NCBI GenBank assembly: GCA_013399875.1
Contig: VXAZ01002106.1
Coordinates: 765,806-829,805 of the forward strand
Source: Gymnorhina tibicen
Taxonomy: Eukaryota > Chordata > Aves > Passeriformes > Artamidae
DNA: 64,000 nucleotides
Direction: 5' to 3'
Positions within the stretch are counted from its first letter, which is position 1; every line of letters starts with the position of its first letter. Below the pieces are notes generated by a model. That model was not told the DNA's origin. It was given only the letters and a program-made list of their open reading frames with translations, and did not search any database. Below are positions 1 to 11,286 of this stretch, in pieces. Position numbers and translations under genes: made by a program.

Positions 1-640
1 GTTTGTTCGTGCGTGCGTTCGCTCGGTTGTTTGTTTGTTTTAATTACCCGCCGCGTGGCGGGGCGGCACTCGGGGGCCGTGCCCCGTTCCCACCCTCGCT
101 GCTGTTTGAATCGAACAGCTTCAAACCGGGCCGGGAGGCGGCGGCTCCGGGAGCGCTGTGAGCGGAAGGCTCCGCGCCGCCACCCGCGCTGGCTCCGTCC
201 GCTCGATCCCCGCGAGCGCGGAACGAGTGCGGCCCTGCCCGACTTCAGCACCGCGGACAGCGGCCGCCGGCAGGGCCCGGCCCCGCTCCCGGCCCAGCTC
301 CGCCTCCGCCCCGGCGACCCCGCTCCCGGGCGAACCCCGCTGGCCGGGGCCAGGCCAGCCCCACTCTCGGTTCGTGGACGAGGCCGCCCGTAGCCCGGGC
401 GCAGGTACTTGCTGAGCCGCCCCACGGCTGCCGGCCCCGATGGGGAGCAGCATCGCATCGATTATACGTAGCGGCAGCCGGCAATTAGTGCCGCGGGGCT
501 GCGGCGAGCGCCGGGCTGAGCGTACGGGCTGCGGGTACGGGCTGGCCGCGGCGGGAGCGGCTCGGCTCCTGGCAAGGCAGAGCCCTGAGGGCACCTGTTT
601 TGGGGATGAGTGCCTTCGAACGGGTGCGTGGCCAGAGGAG
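1..640. promoter_or_regulatory. CpG-rich island at the window edge, inside the ONECUT1 intron
   Basis: GC- and CpG-dense DNA runs from about base 45 to about 640, then gives way to ordinary composition. It may be the downstream shoulder of the CpG island covering ONECUT1 exon 1, or a separate intronic promoter. A GCAG/GTACTT donor-like junction lies at 404/405, but no convincing exon could be defined. The overlapping open frames on both strands are the by-product of stop-poor GC-rich sequence. Confidence 0.5.
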
Positions 641-2029
641 AAGTGGGCTTCCCCCAGCACAGTAACTCAGCCAGCCAGAGGGGTCGGGATACCCCAGGAG
701 GAGAGGAGAGGTGCGTGGCGCCAGGACTGTGCCCGCTGCAGGTGCCACCGGCAGAGAGCCCGGGCTCCTGCCGGTGCTACAGCTGGGGTCTGGCGTGTGC
801 GATCTGCCTTTTACACAGCCATGAAGGAACGTAATGGTCAGATTGAGACAAAATCATCATTCGAAATCCACAGGCCAGGTGTGCTTCGGTGCCTGTCTTT
901 GCCTGTACGAGCATTAAACCACTGCTCCTGCTTTGCCTCGGGCAGCGTTCACCTGTCTGTGTAGCCGAAGAGTCCGCATAAGCCCCACACAAGGGACAAG
1001 TTAGTTTCCAGGGAGTTCTAAGGTGGCTGAAGCGCAGGAGCTGTTGCTGAAGTACTGGTGAATTTCAGCTGAAGACTACGGGCATCGAGGGGAGTTTTTC
1101 CTGAGGACCGACCGGGACCCAGCATGGCCGCGTGTCGGGTGCTTCCGTGATCAAATCAATAAATGTCGATTCGCCTTTCAGACATAAATGTACCTGGATT
1201 AATCATACACGGACAGAGAAGTGACCGATGCTGACAGACTCTCTTTGGAAACGCAGCTGGCTTGAGCCGTTTTGCCTAAGAAGAAGTCAGTTTTATAATG
1301 CTGAAAGCTTAATTAATACGAACAGCTTATTAGCTCAATGGTAGTTTTCATTTTTTTCCCATTTTAGGGCGATAGGAAGCCTCAGTGGCGTCATTTTCCG
1401 TACAGCCCAAACGGCAGTGAAGGCGCGATGGATGGCTGCTGTTCCGCAGGTGTGCGGGCAGCACCGCGGGCTGGGGAGCGCGGCGCCGGCGTGTGCGGGC
1501 ACTGGCTGGTGGAGCTAGGAATGCTGCTGCTTCAGGTAGAGGAAAGTATTGAATCGGAGGGCACGGGAGGCTCTTCCTTAATGCTTGGGTGCGGAAGCCA
1601 CTGAAGTGAGCCCGGGCTCAATTTTTGGATATTTTTGGGGTGCAGAATTCTGCACTCGATGTCACATGCATTACAAACCCGTCGATAAGAAGTGAGCCAC
1701 AGGCGGGAGAGATTCTCGCAGCCCCTTTTCCCCCCTTCCCCCCGCACAGGCAGGCTGCCATACGGCTTCCTTAATGTCCCCCCAACCGGAGGAACTTCTT
1801 TATGTCATCACTGACTAATTTCTCCTTCATTTGAAACATATCTCGTTATTTTGAATTTATTGGAATTGACGGAGAACTTAAAAATTGGAGCCGGGGAAGT
1901 GGGAGCCGGCAGGCAGGTCCTTAGGAGTGGAACCAGAGAAGCTACCCGGGTTTTTCAGTGAATCTGGCGACCCTCAATGTTGCAGTGAATGTTTTGCAAC
2001 GGATTGCGTCTCTTCCACCGCTCAGAAAC

Positions 2030-2440
2030 TCAATTTTCGGCTGCGGTAGCAGAGTCCCGGGCTGGGGATATGCGGGAGGGGGCAGAATGACCCAGCCTGA
2101 CGCCGAATCCGCGCCCGAACGCCTCGGAGGCCCGCGGGCAGATTCGCTCCCACGTCAGCGGGCCGGGGGCCCAGTGTGTCTCCGCACCCGGGTCTGTCCC
2201 GCGGGCCCGCGCGGGCGGAACAGGGGCGAGGCGGGGCTGCCGGGGCGGGCCGGGGGCGGGCCGGGGCGGGAGGCGCGGAGGGGTGTGAAGCGGCACGGAG
2301 CGGGCTGAGAAGCGGCGTGGCCAGGTGCGGAGCGGGCGGTGCTGCCCGGGCCGGGTGGGCCGGGCCGCGGAGGCGGGGCGCGGCGCATAAGCGGAGCAGA
2401 GCACAGCAAGAGCGGGTGGTGTTTCCCAGCTTGCGCTATG
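2030..2440. promoter_or_regulatory. CpG- and G-rich island with G-quadruplex potential, ONECUT1 intron
   Basis: The segment is very CpG-rich. On the + strand at about 2220-2290 it carries closely spaced runs of three to five G residues, the pattern expected of G-quadruplex-forming DNA. It directly abuts the GCGGT-type tandem array. No TATA box, exon or coding similarity is visible, so a promoter role is only inferred. Confidence 0.45.
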
Positions 2441-2489
2441 CGGACTGTAGCGGTATGGAGCGGCTGGCACTCCCCGGCGGGGGGCCGTG

Positions 2490-3000
2490 GCTTGGGGCGG
2501 TACGGGGCGGGNGGTGCCGTGGCTTGGTGCGGTACGGAGCGGCAGCGCGGGTGAGGAGCCCATGGCCCGGCGCGGCGCGGCGCGGTGCGGAGCGCATGGC
2601 GCGGTGCGATGCCTTGGGGAACCCAAGGTGGGGTGCGGCGCGGTGCGGTGCCGCGCGATGCGATGCTGTGCAGACCCCGCGATGCAGTGAGGTGTGATGC
2701 GGTGCGATGAGGTACGGACCCCGCGGGGCGGTGAGGTGTGGGGAGGTGCGGTGCGGACCCCGCGGTGCGATGCGGGGCGGTGCGGTGCGATGTGGTGCGG
2801 ACCCCGCGGGGCGGGGCGGGGCGGGGCGGACCCCGCGATGCGGATCCCGCGGAGCAGAGCGGTGCGGTGCGGATCCCGTGGTCGGTGCGGAGCGGAGCGG
2901 TGCGGATCCCGCGGTGCGGTGCGGATCCCGTGGTCGGTGCGGAGCGGAGCGGAGCGGTGCGGATCCCGCGGTGCGGTGCGGATCCCGCGGTACGGTGCGG
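2490..3000. repeat. GC-rich tandem array built on GCGGT/GCGGA pentamers
   Basis: The array is a degenerate mixture of GCGGT, GCGGA and GCGAT words. They are organised into larger units such as GTGCGGATCCCGCG and GTGCGGATCCCGTGGTCG, most regular at 2860-3000. Single ambiguous bases at 2512 and 3001 mark its edges. Its composition removes stop codons in several frames and creates long spurious peptides on both strands, for example Arg/Ala/Ser/Pro repeats of nearly 300 residues on the minus strand. Copy number is likely polymorphic and may be misassembled. Confidence 0.85.
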
Positions 3001-3059
3001 NGGGAGGGGGGGCCGGACCTGGCTGACGCGGTTAAAATATTGATGTAGTCGCAAAAATC

Positions 3060-6000
3060 GTTCATTAAGGCAATTTAATCTTTGCTATTAAATGTCCTTT
3101 CAATTCATTTGGGGTAATTAAGATGCAGTTTAAGTGATTAAATTCTAATTACTTATGCTAGGCAAAGAAATATTTGTCACAGAAATATGGTTAACTAAAG
3201 ACCTAGCTAAAGAATTTTAACATTTACTTTAAATGATATCGCAGGGAAATCAGGTGCTTTCCCCTGATTGATCCACTTAGCACCTTATTCAGTGACGGCG
3301 ATGTCAGTTCGCCGAAGTGGTTACAGATCCATCAACACCAAGTTTGTGTAAACCCCTGAATCCCGAACTGCTGAGTCAGCACTCCTCAGTCAGATTCACT
3401 TCATTATTCCAGGGGCAGCAAATTAAGGTCACTCATTTTAATACAGTGCACAGGAGTGAGATGTTTACCGTTCTGGCTCAGCTGGGATCTGTATGCTGGC
3501 AGGCTGATGTCATCCTGTGAGCTTCCCATATACAAACGTATTTTCGTCTCTTTTGATGTTATGAAACAACAAAAGAGTGTTCCCTGGATTTGATGGCAGA
3601 GAAATGAGACACTAGATCAAAAGATCTCTGGGTATATGGAAACACCTACACCCCAAATAAGTGTAAATACAAAATCACTAGAGAAACAAGTGCCAAATGC
3701 TGAATAATGCCGGGATTAAAAAGAAATAATTTAGTGTGGGCTCAGACATTTCAGAATAGACAATACCCTTTTCAGTTGAAAGGAGAAAGCTTTGGGGAGC
3801 AACCGGTGACCTGTGTTACCCATGTAGGCTTTCATCACTAGAAAGCTGAAAGGGCCGTATCCCACAGTGGGCTGAAGCTTCAGGGAATGCTCTTTCAAGC
3901 CTCAGTGCTGTCTGCTACCTGCTACAGTGGGAGCTCATGGCCACGAGCTGCCTCCATGTGTGGAGGCTGTCTCACACAGCACCTTTCAGAGGGATTCCAT
4001 TTCCCAAGCATCTTTGAAAACCCCGGGGCAGTGACAAGAAGGATGGGGCAGGGGACCATAAATGGTGATGTCACCCAGCAGTTGTGGCTATTATTCAGGT
4101 CAAACAGATTTGCTTGGGTTTAGTTCACGTGGCAACATCTACCCTCAGGTGGTCTGTGTCTTATATGCCCTTTTATTTTGTTTTCATATTCCCCCAAATA
4201 TGAAGTTTTTGATAATTGGGAAAGATCTGTTGTTCGTGTGTCTCTCTGCGTGCCCCAGAGGTGTTATTCACATGATAAGGATGGAACTTGTCACACTTTA
4301 TGTGTTATTGCCGCCATGAATTTATCATGAGCTACCTGTTCCCACGGAGCTGTTGCAGGCAGTGTGATTAGCACTATCTCCAATGGCCAAAGTCCTTAAG
4401 CAGTTTCAGCCTCCTGCAGAAATCCTGCTGCTTTCTTTGCCAGAAGGTAGAGCCTCCTACAGAAGAATATCCTCCAGGATATTCTCCAGTTTATATCAGT
4501 GAAGAGTTTCCACTCTCCAAACATGTTATTGGATATTGTGTGATGTTTCAAAAGTAGAAGCAGATGATTTGGAAAGGGATTCCTAGGTGGACACAGTTCA
4601 GACTGTAGCTGAGGCAGGTCCCAGGCCTTATAGACCTGACACAACAGAGATTAGAAAATACACATAAATTAGAGAGACTTCTAAAACAGCTTTTTATGTC
4701 TTTAAGACAGTCTTGTACGTGTGAGGTTGGGATAACTAAAAGACCAGGCTTTCGCAAGAGGAGGGGTAAAAGACCACCACCTCCTCTCATACAAGGCACT
4801 TGGTGACCATCAAGTAATAATGGCTTGTGGTCAGCAGTGACCCAGGCCAGAGCTGGAAACGTGACCCGTCACCTCAGGGTGAAAGGTCTCGTATCCTGTC
4901 ATTGGTGACCCACACACAGTCTCCTCGCCGTGTCCACAGGCTCTGAACTCAGCATGGCTGGGGAGACACTGTATGTGTCCCTCTGTTGCTGGTCTGGACC
5001 CACTCTGGGTGCAAACAGAGGAGAAAAGGGCCCCCTGTAAGCAGAGATCCACTGTGTGCATTGGCTTTCTCCTCCACAGGGTGAGGAGCCTCATGCCCGG
5101 GCACTGGTGGCCGTACCCTTCCTTTCCAAGAGCAGCTGTGTTGCCGTGCCCTGTGTCCCTGCTCCCCTTCCAGCCACTTTGTCCATCTGCAGCTGTCCTG
5201 GAGCTACGGGAGCTGCAGCAGGCAGCTGGTGAGCAGTGTGACCCTCAGCTCAGAGAGCACGGCTGCTGCCTCAGCCTGTCTGTGCTTGTAAGGGCACAGC
5301 TCTCCCAGCGCCAGGCCTGAGACCTCCCAAATCCCCCTTCTTCCCCGCTGTCTGCACTTTTCCATGCCCTGTCAGAGAGCTTGTTCTGTGATGGCACCAG
5401 CTGAGCAATGCCTCTCTCAAGGAGAGTTGCCCTCTGCCATCAAAAGTAGCCACAGGGCTTGGGGCAGGGTTTGCCCAAGCAGAATTTTCCATTGTTCCCC
5501 CTGCTTCAGTGAGTTTTCCAGAAAAGCAGCCAGCAGAACTTGTGGTGATATTTTATTATGTACACAAGGCAAACCAGAAACCACCAGAAATTAGGTTTAT
5601 TGAGAGCATGACCAGTTTCATTCTTTGCTTCTGTTCTTTAGAAAGGAAGACTGGCAGAAACAGCTAGGCACATGTGTACACCCCAAATGCTCCTGAAAAC
5701 TGATGTATGGTAATCAAGTTTTTTCCTTAGATTTTAGAAAGAAATCCACCCTCTAGGGATGAAACACTAGATCAAGCATCAGGGTTAACACCTGAGCTTA
5801 CTATAATCTTGACTTTTAGACTGACTGAATAACGTAGTTCATATCACAAATAGGCCAAATATCCTCTTCACTGTCTCGACCTAAAGATGCAATTAGCGCA
5901 TTTTCGTAGGGGACACGATCCTCTTCCCACCCCTGGCAGAGCAGAACTAATCCAGCTGTGCTGCACCCAGCAGGAGAGTGTCAACAGACGGCAGAGCTGC

Positions 6001-6680
6001 AGAGGTGAGACCCCACTTCTGTACCAGGCAGCTGGGCCTCAATGGGATGTACAGACCTTACAAGGTTTGGCAAGTTTACTTGACCAAATCCCTCAGGCGA
6101 CTTAGAAGGAAAAAAGGGAGACAAAAACAGATTGATGGGCTGTGTCAGGAGAATTGCAAGTGTCAAAAATATCTGTTGCTCAGGGCAAAGGAAGATGGAA
6201 GTGACTGGAAGAGGCCAGAGTTCAGGACAGGATTTATAAGGCTCCTTCTGGCACTGATAATATTACATTGTCATAGCTGCACGTGTGTTGCCAGAGTCAG
6301 GGTGACTCTTCTTTATCCTCTGCTTTTCTTTTTTCTTAACAAGATTTTCTTAAAGGCTTTTTCAAAAGGCATCACAAGAAGCATCGCTGAGCCAGAGCAG
6401 CCTGGAGACAAAGAACAGGGCTGCCTGCAGCAGGGAGCGAGGGCAGGGTGCGAGCAGGTGTGTCCTGGGAGAGCTGCACGTCTCCAGGGAGCAACAGCAC
6501 CCTGCAAAGCACCTAAATTCAGTGTCTGTGCTGTGGGAGAGGGCCCACTCACAGTGCTCAAGGGCAGGGGCGCGAGAAGGACGTCCGTGCAAATTACTGT
6601 TATTATCTTCTGCTATGTAAGATAAAAGAGAGATGGAGCGTGTGATAAATTGTTGTGAAGAGAGGCTCTGGTGTTTTTCC
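3060..6680. other. Intronic DNA without recognisable genes
   Basis: AT-rich to average-composition intron sequence. No open frame shows recognisable protein similarity or a plausible exon structure. I see no tandem arrays or identifiable transposable elements in this part. Confidence 0.6.
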
Positions 6681-6689
6681 AAAAAAGCA

Positions 6690-6880
6690 TTTCAGCTGAC
6701 GTCTCTGGGGCCCGAGCTCAGCGGACATCAGGGGCGGACCCGGCCCGGGCAGGCACGGCCGCTGTGCCCGGGCGTGCCCCGGCCCCGGCTGCTGTCGGAG
6801 GGCGCGGCAGCCCCGCTGTGCCAGCCCTCGCCGCGGGAGCCGGCCGATCTCCGCGCCTGCTCCGGGTCCGCTCTCGTGTT
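6690..6880. other. Short CpG-rich patch in the ONECUT1 intron
   Basis: About 190 bases of CpG-dense sequence with several CCGG and GCGG words stand out from AT-rich surroundings. The patch could be a small intronic regulatory element. There is no exon or coding evidence. Confidence 0.35.
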
Positions 6881-9473
6881 GGAGCAGATCTTATCCCATG
6901 GTGTACATTTGGCGAGCTGGAAGCTACAATTTATTATTAAAATTGATTGGCTCCAGTGCGGGGAAAACGATCACAAGGAAGCCCTATTACAGTTTTTCAT
7001 TATCCCCATTATTTATTTTTAAGTGCAATTAATATTCCCGAGCCTGGACAAGGCAGAAGATGAGAGGTGGTATCCACCCCTGCAGCTCACAACCTGAGGC
7101 CTGGCAGTGCAGGGCTCTTGGAACAACTGAGCATGTTGGAAAGTTTTCACCCTCGATCTGCCTCTGGCAAATGCTAATGGAAGTAGAGATGAAAATATTT
7201 GCAAAACGGTGAAATAGGCTTATTTGTATCATAGACTGGATAGGTTTTTTTTTTTCTCCCTAGTAATGAGCTCTTTTTTCTTACCTCTGTGATGTCACTA
7301 GCATTAATTAAGAGGTCTTTGATACAACTGAAGTTGAGGAACAAGGTATGTTGTAACTCCTGGGACATTTTCTATGGAAATAATTGTTCAGGAATACTAC
7401 ATTTCAGGAAATGAGCACAAGTTCAGGAAGACAATGTGTTATGCAGGCTAGTTTCACAGTAGATGGTTGCTTTTTTGTTAGTCCCTACTCTTTCAGAGAA
7501 CTCCTGTAGTAGCTTGCGATCGAAGCCCCAGAGGCTCATGTCGCTAATTGAGCTGGCTTTGTACCTACTGCTGTGACTGTCGTTTGTGATGGGATGATTC
7601 ACACTGAAGCACAGCACAGCCCTGGCTTGGATCACGCTATCTGTGCCGTGAGGGTTTTGTGCCAAATTACGATCCGGACGGAGTATCTAGGCGGAGGACG
7701 GAATTTGCGCAGTCTTTGGAAAAGGAAGGTGTAAAGCAGCACGAGCAGAAACGAAGCACTAGGCACAGCAAATGTTGTCTGCACCTGGTTTGTCTTCTTT
7801 TCTGCCTGAGCCTGTCAGCAGGGGCAGTCAGAGCTGGAGGCTGAGGCTGTTACAAAGCTGAGCTCCTGAAGCTGCTTTCCCAGGAATTTCTGATTATCAA
7901 ATGGTCGGACATATATAAAAGACTGAGATGCTGTTGGTGTCCTCATTCTTGATATTTGTCAGTAAATAACAGACTGTTCTTGCAAAAGCATTTTTAACCC
8001 TTGGTTTGCCAATGTTGACCTCCACTGGGGATGCAGATTATTTCAGCAGGCACCAATCCCCACAGTGAACGCAGCAGTTTGGCTTCAGGAGGGACTGGCG
8101 TGAATGAGGAAATCTGGTTTTTAGCCCAGAAGCTCCACGGTGTTTTAGAGGTCAGGATGTAACTTCAAAGCATTCTTCAAAGGTTTTCAGATAAAAATAC
8201 CTGTAGGAGACATGAGTTTGGCATCCCAGTCTATGTGATTGATGTGTGATTTCTTATGGAAGAGTATGTGGCTGGAATATATATTGTTAGGGAGCTTTTC
8301 AAAAGCCTCTCCTCAGAGGGGACTGAGCCAACACTGTCTTGGTCCCTGCCTGGGCCAGCAGAAGGAGCCTTCACAGCTCCTGGATCCTGATCTGTGCAGT
8401 TCCTATTTCTCAAGTACAAAAGGCAGATGACTTTTTTAATACCTCCTTCAAGCAATGAAATCCTCATGCCAGGGCTGGCTCTCGGTAGTTATAAAAATTG
8501 TAGGAAGGAGCTTTGCAAAGTAATTTGCTGTTTTCATTCCAATAACCATGGCAGAAGTGGAGATACTGCACAAAATTCTTCATATAATCAGTACTGATCT
8601 CCACAGAAGCCAGGACGAGACAGACACTGAGAAAGAACCTTCACATCACCTTCAGAAATTCATCTCTCAATCAGAATTAAAGGACATTGTTAGAGAAAAA
8701 AGGGGAAGCAGGCAACTTCAGATACCTTGGAAAGTGAGACAGAGGAGTCTGTCCTCCCAAGGAAGCTTTCATCCTAGCAAAGTGCTAACAAGATGAGCCA
8801 GCTGGCAGCCAAAAGCTGACAGGGGGAGCTGGGAGCCTCCCTCACATCCCATCGGGTCCTGCCTGGAACGTGATCTGGGAGGCAGATTTCAAATTGCAAG
8901 CACCCTTTAATAATGCAGAGCAAAATAACGTTCTCAAAGGGAAGGAAGGGATGATGGATGAAATAAAGTGCAATTCTATAAAGATTTACTATACCACTGT
9001 TTTTCATGACAAAACATGTTTTATTTTGTTCAGAACACATCTGGCCTGTAAGACTGTAGTAGCACCCTGGTTTCTCACAGTTCCTTTTTCTCAGTCAACA
9101 AAAAGCTACAGAAATGGTTTGAAAGCAACTAATAATGGTAAAACATGTGGTCAAGGTTTAGAGTTCACTGAATTTCCACTCTACCTCCTAGAGATATTAA
9201 ATTGTTAAATTCTCAGCACTAATGGGTGGTATCAAAATGTAAGCTCTCAGTAATGGCATTTGCTGAGTTTTAACAGACAACAACACTGGTATTTTCCAAC
9301 TTTTATTCCTTATACTTGTAATAGTTTATATAAGGAGTTAGAAAATTAAATGTCCCACATCCTCTCCAAATTAGGAAGCTGACATGAACAATCCTTTTCC
9401 CTGGTTTGCCCTGTGCTGTGTTCCCATAGGCTCCCCTGCCAGCCCTCTCTAACTGTCCTCCCCTTTCTTGCAG

Positions 9474-9766
9474 CGTGCAAGAGGAAAGAACAGGAACACG
9501 GGAAGGATAGAGGGAATACACCCAAAAAGCCTCGGTTGGTCTTCACTGATGTCCAGCGTCGAACTCTACATGCAATATTCAAGGAAAATAAGCGTCCGTC
9601 CAAAGAATTACAAATCACCATTTCCCAGCAGCTCGGGTTGGAGCTGAGCACCGTCAGCAACTTTTTCATGAATGCACGGAGGAGGAGTCTGGATAAGTGG
9701 CAAGACGAGGGCAGCTCCAATTCAGGCAACTCATCTTCTTCATCAAGCACTTGTACCAAAGCATGA
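9474..9766 (+). CDS. ONECUT1: ONECUT1 (HNF6) terminal coding exon: homeodomain and C-terminal tail
   Basis: This exon encodes the C-terminal 97 residues of hepatocyte nuclear factor 6, a nuclear transcription factor needed in liver, bile duct, pancreas and some neurons. It starts right after the acceptor AG at 9472-9473. A split Ala codon comes first, followed by a basic linker (CKRKEQEHGKDRGN), then the homeodomain. Recognition helix 3 reads VSNFFMNARRR. It has Phe at position 48 and Met at 50 instead of the usual Trp and Gln, plus the invariant Asn51; the F48/M50 pair defines the ONECUT class. The Ser-rich tail ends in STCTKA, followed by TGA at 9764-9766. HGKDRGNTPKKPR in the linker and SLDKWQDEGSSNSGN after the homeodomain fit ONECUT1 rather than ONECUT2 or ONECUT3. 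No frameshift or substitution of a key residue is seen. The N-terminal region and cut domain are outside the window, so this CDS is partial at its 5' end. Confidence 0.97.
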
Positions 9767-9808
9767 AGGAATAACCACGAACTAAAACCTCGGTGGAAAA
9801 GCTTTAAA

Positions 9809-9826
9809 AATAAATAAATAAATAAA
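9809..9826 (+). terminator. Cluster of four overlapping AATAAA polyadenylation signals
   Basis: Tandem AATA units give AATAAA at 9809, 9813, 9817 and 9821, about 45 bases downstream of the ONECUT1 stop. This could be an early polyadenylation site or simply a short AAAT microsatellite. Confidence 0.4.
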
Positions 9827-10810
9827 GACAGACCAGGACCTCAAAATAGCAGGTTTATACTTAGAACTATTTGAAAAAAATATTTATAAGTCCAAAGAAA
9901 CCAAAGACTTATTTCACCTGCATTATGACTTTGTTCTAAGACACACACTTTAGTAGGATGACGACTTGCAGAAAACAGAGAGGAAGAAGAAAGCGAAATG
10001 GAGGGAATGAAACGGAAAGCAAAGAGAAGAGGAACAGACCACTGGTCTTACACCTTTGCCCATCATCATCTTCACCGTACTTGGCTGTTTAGTGGTTTGG
10101 AGCATAGTGATTTCCTGTCGTTGAACAGACATCTCTTTGGATACAGCTCTTCATGTCCACAGCAATTGCCATGAAGGTGTTCAGTGTATCCGTACACGCC
10201 AGTGGGTAGGGACTCAGTCAGGGCTGGTCTCCAGAGAGGGCTGTGCCGTGGCACAGCTGACAAAGCGTGGAGTCGTCTGAATTCCTTGGAACGGTAGTGT
10301 GATTTTTGCTGTTTCACAGTTTGAACTTAACTGGTGCAATGCCTGGAAACAAGTTCAAACTAGGCAAAGAAATTTTGAATGGTACCTAAACCAGTGCATT
10401 CTCTTTGTTTGTTAAGGAATGTTCAGATTTAAAAAAGGAAAACTATTCCATCCATAAAAAAATCGACTAGCTACCAAAGAACACATTTAATAATTATATT
10501 GCAGGTATTTTATTGCAATGATTTTAATATTCCAAAGCTATTTTTACACAAATACTATGTAGAGTTATAGGTATAAACTAATCTAACTGTATAACACATA
10601 AAACTTGTAATCAAGACTGTTATTTGCAATTAGTAAAACCACATTATCGTTTCTTTCCGTGATTGGCAAGAAAGAATGTCACCCGAGGAGATCACAGCCC
10701 CTGGCAGAGCACGGGAACTGAGAATGGGATGCTGCTCCCATTGAACTCAGTGAGCCCTTTCCTCACTGACTTCAGCGGGAGCACGAGAAGGGGCCACGTG
10801 GTAGAGCTGT

Positions 10811-11286
10811 GCGTGACACCCTGTGACACCCTGTGGCACCCTGTGACACCCTGTGGCACCGTGTGACCCTGTGGCACCGTGTGACACCCTGTGGCACCGT
10901 GTGGCACCGTGTGGCACCGTGTGACCCTGTGGCACCGTGTGACACCCTGTGGCACCGTGTGACCCTGTGGCACCGTGTGGCACCGTGTGACACTGTGGCA
11001 CCCTGTGACACCCTGTGGCACCGTGTGACCCTGTGGCACCGTGTGACACCCTGTGACACTGTGGCACCCTGTGACACCCTGTGGCACCGTGTGACACCCT
11101 GTGACACCCTGTGGCACCGTGTGACCCTGTGGCACCGTGTGGCACCGTGTGGCACCGTGTGACACCCTGTGACACTGTGGCACCCTGTGGCACCCTGTGG
11201 CACCGTGTGACACCCTGTGACACTGTGGCACCCTGTGGCACCCTGTGGCACCCTGTGGCACTGTGTCACCGTGTGTCACCGTGTGC
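10811..11286. repeat. Minisatellite with a 10-bp GTGRCACCST unit, about 475 bp
   Basis: Nearly fifty tandem units of GTGACACCCT, GTGGCACCCT and GTGGCACCGT alternate with 8-bp variants GTGACCCT and GTGACACT. The variants are arranged in a higher-order pattern. All frames stay open for long stretches because the unit lacks stop codons; the resulting His/Cys/Val/Pro-rich peptides are artefacts. The array lies about 1 kb after the ONECUT1 stop, probably within its 3' UTR. Copy number is likely variable between individuals and the assembly may be compressed. Confidence 0.95.

Larger units (their letters stand above)
1..9473 (+). other. ONECUT1: ONECUT1 intron, 3' part (cut-domain exon lies upstream of the window)
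   Basis: This stretch precedes the terminal ONECUT1 exon and ends in a good acceptor, a pyrimidine-rich tract closing with CTTTCTTGCAG at 9473. ONECUT genes normally carry the N-terminal region and cut domain in a first exon and the homeodomain in a last exon. No cut-domain peptide is present in any frame here, so that exon must lie before base 1. Within the intron I see a CpG-rich start (1-640), a G-rich island and GC tandem array (2030-3000), a short CpG-rich patch (6690-6880), and otherwise AT-rich DNA without recognisable exons. The intron phase is 1, because the next exon begins with the last two bases of an Ala codon. An alternatively spliced longer linker (HNF6-beta) is known in rodents. 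No acceptor placed immediately upstream of 9474 would give an in-frame extension of that size. Confidence 0.85.

Noticed and set aside
2030..3065. Long open frames (up to 299 residues) rich in Arg, Ala, Pro and Ser on both strands
   Set aside because: They are produced by stop-poor GC tandem repeats; several frames are open at once and no domain is present.
9474..9766. Assignment of the homeodomain exon to ONECUT2 or ONECUT3
   Set aside because: The linker (HGKDRGNTPKKPR), DVQRRTLHAIFKENKRPSKE and the tail SLDKWQDEGSSNSGN fit ONECUT1. ONECUT2 differs at several of these positions, including a shorter DDLSTGG-type tail.
10811..11286. CRISPR-like repeat array
   Set aside because: The units are contiguous with no unique spacers and the sequence is vertebrate; this is a minisatellite.
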